Origin: Roseibium hamelinense
Lineage (GTDB): Bacteria; Pseudomonadota; Alphaproteobacteria; Rhizobiales; Stappiaceae
Length of the DNA: 64,000 nucleotides
Assembly (NCBI RefSeq): GCF_007830545.1
Contig: NZ_VLLF01000007.1
Span: forward strand, 62,001 to 126,000
Reading direction: 5' to 3'
The position numbers and the translations under genes were made by a program. Numbering within the stretch: the first letter of the stretch is position 1; each line of letters starts with the position of its first letter. The notes under the pieces are model-generated. The model had not been told where the DNA came from. It ran no database searches and saw nothing but the letters and a program-made list of their open reading frames with translations. Of the stretch, positions 1-7,501 are shown piece after piece.

Positions 1-435
1 TGTCAGCATGTCGGCCAGCATCTGTGTCGGGTGCCAGTCATCCGTCAGTCCATTGTAGACGGGTACGCCGGCGTATTTCGACAGCTCTTCGACCATGTCT
101 TGGCCCGACCCGCGAAACTCGATGGCATCGAACATCCGGCCAAGCACGCGTGCAGTATCCTTCATGGATTCCTTGTGACCGATCTGAGAGCCGGATGGAT
201 CAAGGTACGTGATGTGCGCGCCCTGATCGTGGGCGGCCACCTCGAAGGCGCAGCGGGTCCGGGTCGAGGTTTTTTCAAAGATCAGGCAGATGTTCTTGTC
301 CTGAAGAGCTTTTTGCTCGGCGCGCGCGTATTTCGCCCGCTTCAGGTCCCGTGCAAGATCCAGAAGGTAAAGCATTTCGCGCTGGCTGAAGTCCGCAATT
401 TTCAAATAGCTGCGGCCACGAAGGTTAAAGGCCAT
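1..435 (-). CDS. arcB: Ornithine carbamoyltransferase, N-terminal part (runs off window)
   Basis: The first 145 residues are visible; the gene leaves the window at its 3' end (normal length about 335 residues). It begins [17 protein letters not shown] and carries the carbamoyl-phosphate binding signature STRTR in [14 protein letters not shown]. The enzyme interconverts ornithine plus carbamoyl phosphate and citrulline; placed directly behind arcA it is probably the catabolic form that phosphorolyses citrulline in the arginine deiminase pathway. A GGGAGA Shine-Dalgarno sits 6 bases before the ATG at 433-435. It follows arcA by 57 bp on the same strand, and carbamate kinase would be expected next, outside the window. 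Catabolic versus biosynthetic role is inferred from context only. Confidence 0.9.
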   Translation of the reverse strand, partial: MAFNLRGRSYLKIADFSQREMLYLLDLARDLKRAKYARAEQKALQDKNICLIFEKTSTRTRCAFEVAAHDQGAHITYLDPSGSQIGHKESMKDTARVLGRMFDAIEFRGSGQDMVEELSKYAGVPVYNGLTDDWHPTQMLADMLT

Positions 436-492
436 GTCAAGTCTCCCATTTTTTCTTCGGGTTCGCCCGCGTTCGGACGCGAACGGTCATTC

Positions 493-1725
493 TCAATAGG
501 CGAGGTCGCGTACAATCGGGCAGGTCATGCAATGGCCACCACCGCGGCCGCGTCCAAGCTCGGATCCGTGAATGGTGATTACTTCAATGCCGGCCTTGCG
601 CAGCAGTGTGTTTGTATGGGTGTTGCGGTCGTAACCGACGACAACGCCGGGCTTGAGCGCGACAACGTTGTTGCCGTCGTCCCATTGTTCACGTTCCGCC
701 TCGAAGTCGTTTCCGCCGGTGCCAATGACATGCAAGTCATCCAGTCCGAGCGCTTCCTTGTAGACATCAAAGAGGTGAGCTTCTTCCTTGCGGATATCGA
801 CGACCTGATCGCCATCTCCCGGACGAATGCTGAAACATGTGATTTCGTCGACAACTTCCCGGAAGGCGGTGATTTTGTCGTGGTCAAGGCAGGAAAACAC
901 GGTGTCCAGATGCATGGCGGCACGGCTCTTAGGCATGGCGCACGCGATGACGCGTTCGGCCGCCCCCTTGGCGAATAACCGTTCGGCCACTTGCTGAACG
1001 GCCTGGCGTGTGGTGCGCTCGCCCATGCCGATCAGGACGACGCCTTTGCCGATCGGCATGACGTCACCGCCCTCCATGCTGGAATTGGCGAAGTCTTCGT
1101 CGCTGTCGCCCCACCAAATGTCGAATTCCTCCTTGGTGAAACTCGGATGGAACTTGTAAACGGCCCGCTGGTAGAGCGTTTCGGGCTTGCGAGCCGGCCA
1201 AAACATCGGATTCACCGTTACACCGCCATATATCCAGCAAGACGGATCACGCTGGAACAGGGAATTCGGGATCGGGTTGAGCAGGAACTCAGTCGGATCA
1301 ATCACGGACCGCACCAAAGGCGTGACCATATCCTGCGGCAGGTCGTGAAGGGTAATGCCCCCCATGAGCAGACGCGCAAGCTTCACCCCTTCCAGTTCAT
1401 CCAGCCACGGCCGCATGATGCGGGCAAAGCCCGGTCCAACCATGTTGTCGGTGATCCGCCGGTCGAGTACGAACTTGCGGCCTTCCGGCACCTGATCGAG
1501 CATTTCTGCAAGAAGGTCCTGAAGGTCAACGACTTCCACGTCATGTGCTTTCATTTTCAGCCGGAAGTCATCGTGATCGACCCGTGCCTGATGCACCCAC
1601 AGAACATCGTCGAAAAGGAGATCATGGCAATTTCCCGGGGTCAGGCGTTCGTGTGCCACCGAGGGACGCGCCACCATGACCTTGCGGAGCTTTCCGATCT
1701 CCGAATGAACGCCCAACGTCGCCAT
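493..1725 (-). CDS. arcA: Arginine deiminase
   Basis: 410 residues, close to the usual 405-418. Hydrolyses L-arginine to citrulline and ammonia in the cytoplasm, first step of the ADI pathway for fermentative ATP and acid resistance. The N-terminus has the family FDDVLWV segment (about residues 38-44), and the C-terminus has [17 protein letters not shown] with the catalytic cysteine at residue 399, matching Cys406 of the Pseudomonas enzyme. The ATG at 1725 is preceded by AAGGAG at good spacing. It lies 11 bp after the APC permease gene and 57 bp before arcB, so the four genes look like one operon transcribed from about 4.6 kb. Confidence 0.97.
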   Translation of the reverse strand: MATLGVHSEIGKLRKVMVARPSVAHERLTPGNCHDLLFDDVLWVHQARVDHDDFRLKMKAHDVEVVDLQDLLAEMLDQVPEGRKFVLDRRITDNMVGPGFARIMRPWLDELEGVKLARLLMGGITLHDLPQDMVTPLVRSVIDPTEFLLNPIPNSLFQRDPSCWIYGGVTVNPMFWPARKPETLYQRAVYKFHPSFTKEEFDIWWGDSDEDFANSSMEGGDVMPIGKGVVLIGMGERTTRQAVQQVAERLFAKGAAERVIACAMPKSRAAMHLDTVFSCLDHDKITAFREVVDEITCFSIRPGDGDQVVDIRKEEAHLFDVYKEALGLDDLHVIGTGGNDFEAEREQWDDGNNVVALKPGVVVGYDRNTHTNTLLRKAGIEVITIHGSELGRGRGGGHCMTCPIVRDLAY

Positions 1726-1736
1726 ATTCTACTCCT

Positions 1737-3119
1737 TCAGTCTGATTGGAGAGCTTCAAAAGACGGCTGTCTTGCCTGCCGCAGCCGGATCAGTACGTAG
1801 ACCGGGATCCCGGACAGCAACAAAAGAAAGCCGAAGAAAACAACATCCTCCCCAGAGCCGTAGATCGCCCAGAGAGAATAGATGAACCCGAGCAGCCCAA
1901 GGCCGCCGACACCCACGAGAGACGGGTCACTCAGCTTTTCGCCCCGCTTGAGACGGATCATGATTTCGGCCACTGCGCAAAAAGCATAGGGGACAAGACT
2001 TGCCATGGTCGCCAGGAGGATGATGAAGGTGAACGCCTCCACCAGCCCCTTCGAAAAATTCATGATGACCAAGACGCTTGCCAGGAGATTTGAAATGACC
2101 AAGGCGTTGGCTGGCGTGCCACTGTCGGTTACTTTCGCAAAAATGTCGGGAAACACACGGTCGAGAGCGGCGCCGTAGGGAACCTGCCCCGAAAGCATGG
2201 TGAAACCGTTGAGGGTTCCGAATGTGGAAATGACGGCTCCGGCTGCGACCAAGACACCACCCATCACACCCCACATAGAAGCTGCAACATCCGCCAGCGG
2301 AGCAGCGGAAAGGGCGAGCATTGTCCCGGGCAGCACTCCGATCGCCACCGCAGTCACCGATATGTAGAGGATGGCCGCGAATACCACCCCGATGATGGTG
2401 GCTCTTGGTATTGTCACTTCCGGGCGGTACACATTGCCTGCGGGAACGGTGGCCGATTCCAGCCCGAGATATGCCCAAAGCGTAAGGGCTGCGGTGGCCG
2501 AAATGGCCGACAAATTGGACTGTCCGGAGACATTCATCGGAGTGAAATTGTCCGGTTGCAGCCAGAACCAGCCGAACAGACCGATTGCCAGAAGCGGCAA
2601 GACCTTCAAGACCGTGGTCACCACCTGTACAAAACTTGCTTCCTTGACGCCGCGAATGTTGATCATGGTCAGGAACCAGATCGCCGAAAGCGCTGCCCCA
2701 AGCCCGTAAAGACTGTTTTCGCCAACGGGCGGAAACAGGAAAGTGAGGTAGCCGACGAAAGCAACGGCAACCGCTGCATTCCCCGACCAAAGGGCAATCC
2801 AATACCCCCAAGCAATCAGGAAACCCGCAAAATCGCCAAAGCCTTCCCGCGTGTAGGCGTAGGGGCCACCAGGTCTCGCGGTTAGCCTTGCGAGCCGCCC
2901 AAAAACAAGGGCGAGTACAATGGCGCCCATTGACGTAAGCACCCATCCATACAGGGCAACAGCTCCGAAACTGGCAAGAGACGCAGGCAGCAGGAACACC
3001 CCGGATCCTATCATGTTGCCGACCACAAGAGCTGTGCAAGCGATCAGGCCGAGATCGCCGGAGGCTCTATGAGAAGAAACATCTGCCATGCCCGACCGGT
3101 TGTTCAATGTTGAAATCAT
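1737..3119 (-). CDS. APC-family amino acid permease (probable arginine/ornithine exchanger)
   Basis: About 460 residues with roughly 12 hydrophobic segments. The first helix carries the APC substrate motif GNMIGSGVFLLP, as in AdiC/PotE/ArcD-type exchangers, and a conserved GGPYAYTREGFGDF segment follows helix 3. In this position it most likely exchanges arginine for ornithine across the inner membrane. An upstream in-frame start at 3230 would overlap the previous gene, so I chose ATG 3119 (MISTLNNRSG); ATG 3089 (MADVSS) is the alternative. A small inverted repeat (CGGCAG/CTGCCG) lies in the 35-bp gap upstream and could pair over the ribosome site. Substrate is inferred from neighbours. Confidence 0.85.
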   Translation of the reverse strand: MISTLNNRSGMADVSSHRASGDLGLIACTALVVGNMIGSGVFLLPASLASFGAVALYGWVLTSMGAIVLALVFGRLARLTARPGGPYAYTREGFGDFAGFLIAWGYWIALWSGNAAVAVAFVGYLTFLFPPVGENSLYGLGAALSAIWFLTMINIRGVKEASFVQVVTTVLKVLPLLAIGLFGWFWLQPDNFTPMNVSGQSNLSAISATAALTLWAYLGLESATVPAGNVYRPEVTIPRATIIGVVFAAILYISVTAVAIGVLPGTMLALSAAPLADVAASMWGVMGGVLVAAGAVISTFGTLNGFTMLSGQVPYGAALDRVFPDIFAKVTDSGTPANALVISNLLASVLVIMNFSKGLVEAFTFIILLATMASLVPYAFCAVAEIMIRLKRGEKLSDPSLVGVGGLGLLGFIYSLWAIYGSGEDVVFFGFLLLLSGIPVYVLIRLRQARQPSFEALQSD

Positions 3120-3154
3120 GTCGGCAGGGTCCTGCCGTCTATTCCCCGAAAGGT

Positions 3155-4609
3155 TCAGACCGAAACGCTGAGCACAATCGTGATCAGTACCGCTAAAATG
3201 ATCAGCAACGGCCAGGTAAAGCGCAGCCACCTGTCGTAGGACACACGTCCAATTGCAAGACCTCCCATAACGACGGCGAAAGTCGGATTAACCAGGTTCA
3301 CCAATCCGTTGGCCGATTGATAAGCTGTAACAACGGCCTCCCGGCTCACCTCGGAAAAGTCCGCAAGCGGTGCCATGATTGGCATGGTCAAAACGGCAAG
3401 ACCGGAGGAAGACGGCACAAAGAAGGACAGGACCACCTCGAGCCAGAACATGACGTTGATGAAGGCAACCGTCCCCAAGCCGCTGACCGCCTGCTCCGAC
3501 CAGAACAGGATCGTGTCGGTGATCTTGCCCGCATCCATGACGACCACGATACCGCGAGCGACACCGATGATCAGGGCAACGCCCAAAAGATCACGTGCGC
3601 CATCAATGAAGGTGTCGACAAATTCATGTTCCCCCATCCGGGCTACGACACCGACAAGGATCGACGCTGCAAGAAAGAGGGCCGACATCTCGCCCATCCA
3701 CCAACCAAGGACGGAAACACCATAGATAAGAAGCGCAAAACTGGCGACGAAGATGGTCAGGACGACCTTGTGGGTCAACGTGAAATCTATGACTGCGGAA
3801 TCGTCGCTGCCACGTGAGGTCGATCCCTTGAAAAAGTGGGCCTCGTTGGCCGCCTTCATGTCGTAGACCAGAGACCTTGACGGGTTCGCTTTGACCCGTT
3901 CGGCGTAACGCATCACCCAGACAACACAGGCAAGCCAGCCGAAGACGAGGATGATGATCCGGGCGAAAATTCCATCTGTGAACGGGATACCAGCGGCGTT
4001 TGCCGCGATGACTGTTGCAAATGGATTGATCGTGGATCCAAGAGTGCCGATCCCCGCGCCAAGCATTATGATCGCCACACCCGTGACTGTGTCGTAGCCA
4101 GCGCGCATCATCACAGGAATGACCAGCGCATAGAAAGCCAGCGACTCCTCTGCCATGCCATAGATGGTGCCGCCGGCCGCAAAAAAGGCCATCAGGATAG
4201 GGATCATCCATCTCTCATGGCCTTTTAGCGCAACCATGACCTTTCCGATCCCCGCGTCAATGGCGCCTGTTCTGGTTACGACCATAAGAAAGCCACCGAT
4301 GACCAGAACGAAAACGGCAACATCGATCGCGTTCGCCTCGTTGGTATCGGGGTCGTACAGCCCGCGGATCGGAGCCATGAAAACGTCGACGATGCCCTGA
4401 GGTTCGCTCTCAACCTGTTGGTAGGTCCCAGGCACCGGGACTGATCTTCCCAAGGTCTCGTTTTCGACCCGATCGTATTGACCGGCCGGAACGATCCAGG
4501 TCGCTGCGGCGACAAGAATGATCAGGCCAAATAAAATTGTGAAAGCAGTTGGAAACTGAAAGCCTTTGCCCTGCGGTTCTGTGCCGTTTTCATCTGCGGC
4601 GTCGGACAT
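3155..4609 (-). CDS. YfcC/ArcD-type carrier (C4-dicarboxylate anaerobic carrier-like family)
   Basis: 484 residues, strongly hydrophobic, about 12 membrane segments. The segments FPTAFTILFGLIILVAAATW and GAGIGTLGSTINPFATVIAA match the YfcC family, whose members often accompany arc genes as a second arginine/ornithine carrier. A TTG codon 15 bases upstream is in frame, but ATG 4609 (MSDAADENGT) has GGAAC-type Shine-Dalgarno sequence at normal spacing and is preferred. First gene of the arc operon. Having two unrelated permease families (this and the APC protein) in one operon is notable. The substrate is not shown by the sequence. Confidence 0.82.
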   Translation of the reverse strand: MSDAADENGTEPQGKGFQFPTAFTILFGLIILVAAATWIVPAGQYDRVENETLGRSVPVPGTYQQVESEPQGIVDVFMAPIRGLYDPDTNEANAIDVAVFVLVIGGFLMVVTRTGAIDAGIGKVMVALKGHERWMIPILMAFFAAGGTIYGMAEESLAFYALVIPVMMRAGYDTVTGVAIIMLGAGIGTLGSTINPFATVIAANAAGIPFTDGIFARIIILVFGWLACVVWVMRYAERVKANPSRSLVYDMKAANEAHFFKGSTSRGSDDSAVIDFTLTHKVVLTIFVASFALLIYGVSVLGWWMGEMSALFLAASILVGVVARMGEHEFVDTFIDGARDLLGVALIIGVARGIVVVMDAGKITDTILFWSEQAVSGLGTVAFINVMFWLEVVLSFFVPSSSGLAVLTMPIMAPLADFSEVSREAVVTAYQSANGLVNLVNPTFAVVMGGLAIGRVSYDRWLRFTWPLLIILAVLITIVLSVSV

Positions 4610-4640
4610 CTGTTCCACTCCCAATCCACAACCACCGATC

Positions 4641-4676
4641 CCAATTTGATTCTATGCACTCTTTTCCAATTTGATT
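4641..4676. repeat. 11-bp perfect direct repeat upstream of arc operon
   Basis: CCAATTTGATT occurs at 4641-4651 and again at 4666-4676, start-to-start spacing 25 bp, within 70 bp of the first arc gene. Perfect repeats of this size in a promoter region suggest a tandem binding site for a regulator. No canonical FNR/ANR box (TTGAT-N4-ATCAA) was found here. Confidence 0.5.
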
Positions 4677-4690
4677 ATGACAAAGGTCAA

Positions 4691-4704
4691 ATACCGACCG
4701 GTAT
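4691..4704. promoter_or_regulatory. TetR-type palindromic operator candidate
   Basis: ATACCGACCGGTAT is an inverted repeat ATACCG-AC-CGGTAT, followed by an overlapping perfect palindrome CGGTATACCG at 4699-4708. Such dyads are typical of TetR-family operators. It sits about 85 bp upstream of the arc operon start. No TetR gene is in the window, so the regulator is unknown. Confidence 0.4.
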
Positions 4705-4922
4705 ACCGTCTGTTTCCGGCGGCGAAAGACTAAGGTGAATGAAATGAATGAGGCCTTGGTCGAGCAGGCAACTCGTATGCGCGTGCCCATATGATGCCGT
4801 GCAATCAGCGAGGGATCCACTGCTGAGACGTCCTAACTTGGCAGAAGGCTGCGGTGAGCCATGGGGGTAGGGTAGCGTCCTATTCGAGGTCCAAGTCACC
4901 ACATGCATAAATGAAACCAGTG

Positions 4923-4938
4923 TTTCGAATTTCGGCAA
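4923..4938 (-). promoter_or_regulatory. Candidate activator site (UAS) for RTX promoter
   Basis: On the minus strand TTGCCGAAATTCGAAA, resembling the TTTGC-N6-(G/C)(G/A)AAA sequence found upstream of the other sigma-54-like promoters in this window (12 of 16 positions equal to the algD copy). It lies about 82 bp upstream of the -24 element, a normal distance for an NtrC-type activator. Confidence 0.35.
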
Positions 4939-4990
4939 TTCCAAATCGAAAAATGCGAATAACACTGGGTTGAAAACACATAATTTAAAT

Positions 4991-5005
4991 ATTTCAATTA
5001 CTTAT
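4991..5005 (-). promoter_or_regulatory. AT-rich motif shared with algD promoter
   Basis: Minus strand ATAAGTAATTGAAAT; the algD promoter has ATAAGTAATTGATAT at 23892-23906 on the plus strand (14 of 15 equal). In both places it lies between the upstream activator motif and the -24 element. Could be a site for IHF or a second regulator; function is inferred only from the repetition. Confidence 0.4.
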
Positions 5006-5019
5006 GCTTCACAGCCAGC

Positions 5020-5034
5020 TGGCCCAATACTTGC
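5020..5034 (+). promoter_or_regulatory. Sigma-54 promoter candidate for RTX gene
   Basis: TGGCCCAATACTTGC has GG at 5021-5022 and GC at 5033-5034 with the required 10-bp spacing and a good TTGC -12 element (consensus TGGCACG-N4-TTGC). Predicted start of transcription near 5046, about 60 bases before the ATG at 5107. Confidence 0.6.
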
Positions 5035-5106
5035 CATGCGTTGCCTGGAAATCCTTCCCAACTTGATTGGCGGGCCTGTGCCTGCCGAATGGATCAGGAG
5101 ACAACA

Positions 5107-7245
5107 ATGGCAAGTTTGCCCGCAACGCGGCCCACAATCGGGACCGATGAAGACGATGTGCTGAACGGAACCCGGCACTCCGATGTAATGTCCGGACGTT
5201 TCGGTGACGACACGATCACCGGCAAGGACGGTAATGATGAAATCTGGGGCGGCACCGGCGACGATGTGCTATCCGGCGACAACGGGAATGATATCATCTA
5301 CGGGTCTGGCGGCCCAGACCTTGTCGAGGTTACCGGTGTCGAGATCGTTGATGATTATGATGTTTCCGTCGTATTTGAAGGCGAGACGGCCGGGTACCGG
5401 AACACATTCGGTGATTACAAGATCCAGGATGACGGACTGATCACCGATGTCGAAATCCTGTGGCCAAACGCCTCGCTCAAAGGCAGCGGCGGAAACCTTA
5501 TCCAGGGTGAAAGCCGGGAGTATCTGGATGTTTCGGCCGGCGACACACTCGGATTTTTCATCATCTCGAACGGCTATAGTCTGAACAACGGCTATGCCGG
5601 ACTTGATCTGGATGTCCGACAAGAAGGTGAAGATGCGCCGCAATTGATGTTTCTCGATAGCGACGGGAACCAGGCAACCATCAACAGCGATGCGCCGCGG
5701 CTCCATCATTTTTCCGCGGATGGCAAACAGACTCTGATCAGGACGGATCCATACCACACGGCAGCCTTCGGCGAGACCGTGGAGCTCAATCCCGATGGCA
5801 TACTTCATACGACAGGTGTTTTGAAAACCGATGCCGGCACGCTCACGCTCGGCTTTGAGGACCTTTACAATGGCGGCGACCGCGACTTTGACGACAGCGT
5901 TTTCACCGTCGATATCGGTGTTGCCAACGCCTTGGTGCTGAATGCGCATTATCAACAGCAGGATGAGGGCGAAGACACACCAACCGAAGGCGTTGGAACC
6001 TCTGACCCGGTCGAGATAGAGCGGTCTGACAACGATACCCTGAACGGCGGCACCGGACAGGATGAGCTGCACGGAAGGTCGGGAGATGACAAGCTTTATG
6101 GCAACAACGGGAGCGACGATCTGCATGGCGGCAGCGGCAACGATGAATTGCACGGCCAGTCGGGCAAAGACGATCTTTACGGAAATTCAGGAAATGATGT
6201 CCTGAAGGGTGGCAAGCAGGACGACAACCTGAATGGCAACAATGGTGACGACGTTCTCGACGGCGAGGACGGAAACGATGTCCTGACAGGCGGTACTGGC
6301 AATGACCGCCTGGACGGAGGCAATGACGATGATGTGTTGGTGGGCGGTTCGGGCGAGGATGCCCTGTTCGGTGGCTATGGCAACGACAATCTGAAAGGCG
6401 GGAGCAGCGACGATGTCATGGATGGCGGCCGCGGCAATGATATTCTGATCGGCGGCTCCGGAAACGACACCATGTCCGGTGACTATGGCAATGACGATCT
6501 GAAGGGCGGTGCCGGCAACGACATCATGACCGGTGGGCACAATGACGACAGCCTCATCGGCGGGTCAGGCAATGACACTATGGACGGTGGCTACGGCAAG
6601 GACATCATCAAGGGTGGCGCGGGCAACGACATTCTGCGCGGCGGCAACGGCGATGATGAACTTTATGGCGGCCATGACGATGATCTGTTTTTCGGCGATG
6701 CCGGTGATGATCTGATGCATGGCGGCCGCGGCAACGACACAGTCGACTATTCCGCGTTCAACACCGACCTGTCTGTCATGCTCCACAATAAAAAGGCGCA
6801 TGGCCTTGAGATCGGTACCGATACGCTGAAATACATTGACAACGTGATTTCGGGAGACGGCAATGACTTCCTGAAGGGAACATCCGGCGCCAATGTCATT
6901 GAAGCCGGTGGTGGCGACGACGTCATTCGCGGTCTTGGCGGTGCAGACGAACTGACCGGTGGGGCTGGGTCAGATACCTTTGTGTATCGTACCTATGATC
7001 TCGGGCAATCCGATCTGATCACCGATTTTAAGGTCGGCGAAGACAAGCTGGACTTTTCCCATCTCGCAGGTGGTGATGAGGCAAGCACGTTCCTTGATTT
7101 GCTCCTGGCGACTGAGAGCCTGGGCGGATTGTCGATTGCTGTTGATTTGTCAAATGACGGCAGCTTTCAGGATGTGTGCACCTTGGCAAATGTTCAGGGC
7201 CAGACGATCGCCTCGCTGTATGACAGCGACACTTTTATCATCTGA
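5107..7245 (+). CDS. Secreted RTX (haemolysin-type calcium-binding) protein with DUF4114-like domain
   Basis: 712 residues, strongly acidic. N-terminal RTX nonapeptides (about 15-65), then a globular domain ending in LGFEDLYNGGDRDFDDSVF (about 250-270), the DUF4114 signature, then some 30 GGxGxDxLx-type repeats (about 310-545) and a C-terminal DTFVYRTYDLGQSDLITDF block of the serralysin type that acts as a type I secretion signal. Such proteins fold on binding calcium outside the cell and often serve as adhesins or matrix proteins. ATG 5107 is chosen because CAGGAG precedes it by 6 bases; earlier in-frame starts at 5041 (TTG) and 5089 lack this. No type I exporter genes are adjacent. Preceded by a sigma-54-like promoter like the polysaccharide genes, so it may be a matrix protein made together with the polymer. 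No protease or epimerase module was seen. Confidence 0.9.
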   Translation: MASLPATRPTIGTDEDDVLNGTRHSDVMSGRFGDDTITGKDGNDEIWGGTGDDVLSGDNGNDIIYGSGGPDLVEVTGVEIVDDYDVSVVFEGETAGYRNTFGDYKIQDDGLITDVEILWPNASLKGSGGNLIQGESREYLDVSAGDTLGFFIISNGYSLNNGYAGLDLDVRQEGEDAPQLMFLDSDGNQATINSDAPRLHHFSADGKQTLIRTDPYHTAAFGETVELNPDGILHTTGVLKTDAGTLTLGFEDLYNGGDRDFDDSVFTVDIGVANALVLNAHYQQQDEGEDTPTEGVGTSDPVEIERSDNDTLNGGTGQDELHGRSGDDKLYGNNGSDDLHGGSGNDELHGQSGKDDLYGNSGNDVLKGGKQDDNLNGNNGDDVLDGEDGNDVLTGGTGNDRLDGGNDDDVLVGGSGEDALFGGYGNDNLKGGSSDDVMDGGRGNDILIGGSGNDTMSGDYGNDDLKGGAGNDIMTGGHNDDSLIGGSGNDTMDGGYGKDIIKGGAGNDILRGGNGDDELYGGHDDDLFFGDAGDDLMHGGRGNDTVDYSAFNTDLSVMLHNKKAHGLEIGTDTLKYIDNVISGDGNDFLKGTSGANVIEAGGGDDVIRGLGGADELTGGAGSDTFVYRTYDLGQSDLITDFKVGEDKLDFSHLAGGDEASTFLDLLLATESLGGLSIAVDLSNDGSFQDVCTLANVQGQTIASLYDSDTFII

Positions 7246-7266
7246 TTTTCCAAATCCGACAAACAC

Positions 7267-7297
7267 AAACCGGGCTGCTTAACTGCAGCCCGGTTTT
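7267..7297 (+). terminator. Rho-independent terminator after RTX gene
   Basis: AAACCGGGCTGC (7267-7278) pairs with GCAGCCCGGTTT (7285-7296) around a 6-base loop, followed by T residues. Twelve-base perfect stem 22 bp after the stop codon. Confidence 0.9.
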
Positions 7298-7316
7298 GCA
7301 TTTTCGAAATCGCAAA
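7295..7316. promoter_or_regulatory. 22-bp dyad, candidate activator site upstream of alg44-like gene
   Basis: Palindrome of form TTTGC-N2-TTTCGAAA-N2-GCAAA. Read on the minus strand it gives TTTGCGATTTCGAAAA, fitting the TTTGC-N6-GAAA pattern seen at the other sigma-54-like promoters; read on the plus strand it fits too. It overlaps the tail of the RTX terminator and lies about 135-155 bp upstream of the -24 element. Confidence 0.35.
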
Positions 7317-7347
7317 GATGCGGACGCTTTGTCTCGGTTGTTCCCAT

Positions 7348-7363
7348 TTTGCAAATCTCGAAG
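7348..7363 (+). promoter_or_regulatory. Candidate activator site (UAS) for alg44-alg8 promoter
   Basis: TTTGCAAATCTCGAAG; matches the TTTGC-N6-(G/C)(G/A)AA(A/G) pattern, same orientation as the copies at 10734 and 23845. About 87 bp upstream of the -24 GG. Confidence 0.4.
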
Positions 7364-7395
7364 CTCAACAGCCGGTCATTCCAAAATTTTCCTCA

Positions 7396-7411
7396 TAAGT
7401 TGAATAACTTA
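7396..7411. promoter_or_regulatory. 16-bp dyad TAAGTT-GAAT-AACTTA
   Basis: Perfect inverted repeat of 6 bases with a 4-base spacer, lying between the upstream activator motif and the -24/-12 promoter of the alg44-like gene. It begins within ATAAGT, the same hexamer that starts the AT-rich motif of the RTX and algD promoters. Candidate operator; the protein is unknown. Confidence 0.35.
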
Positions 7412-7448
7412 AGGAGTAGGTCCGAGTTGGGCTTGGGTTCTGACGGTC

Positions 7449-7463
7449 TGGCATCTGATTTGC
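7449..7463 (+). promoter_or_regulatory. Sigma-54 promoter candidate for alg44-alg8
   Basis: TGGCATCTGATTTGC has GG at 7450-7451 and GC at 7462-7463 with exact 10-bp spacing and TTTGC at -12. Transcription would start near 7475, about 27 bases before the GTG start at 7502. Confidence 0.65.
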
Positions 7464-7501
7464 GTTGGGGGCAGTGAGCTACAACGAAGAGACCGTTCAA
7501 C

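Larger units (their letters stand above)
4625..5106. other. Divergent intergenic region between arc operon and RTX gene
   Basis: 482 bp without a gene. The left part holds the arc-side repeats (4641-4708). The middle (about 4720-4900) shows nothing I recognise. The right part is AT-rich and holds the sigma-54 elements of the RTX gene: upstream motif at 4923-4938, AT-rich motif at 4991-5005 and -24/-12 promoter at 5020-5034. Confidence 0.6.

Noticed and set aside
31..1800. Plus-strand open frames opposite arcB and arcA
   Set aside because: Shadows of the arc genes; no ribosome sites and no family resemblance.
4671..4691. Possible FNR/ANR box before the arc operon (TTGA...TCAA)
   Set aside because: The half sites are 12 bases apart rather than the TTGAT-N4-ATCAA spacing.
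6040..6760. DNA tandem repeat within the RTX gene
   Set aside because: The repetition is at protein level (glycine/aspartate nonapeptides) with diverged codons; it is not a separate repeat element or CRISPR array.
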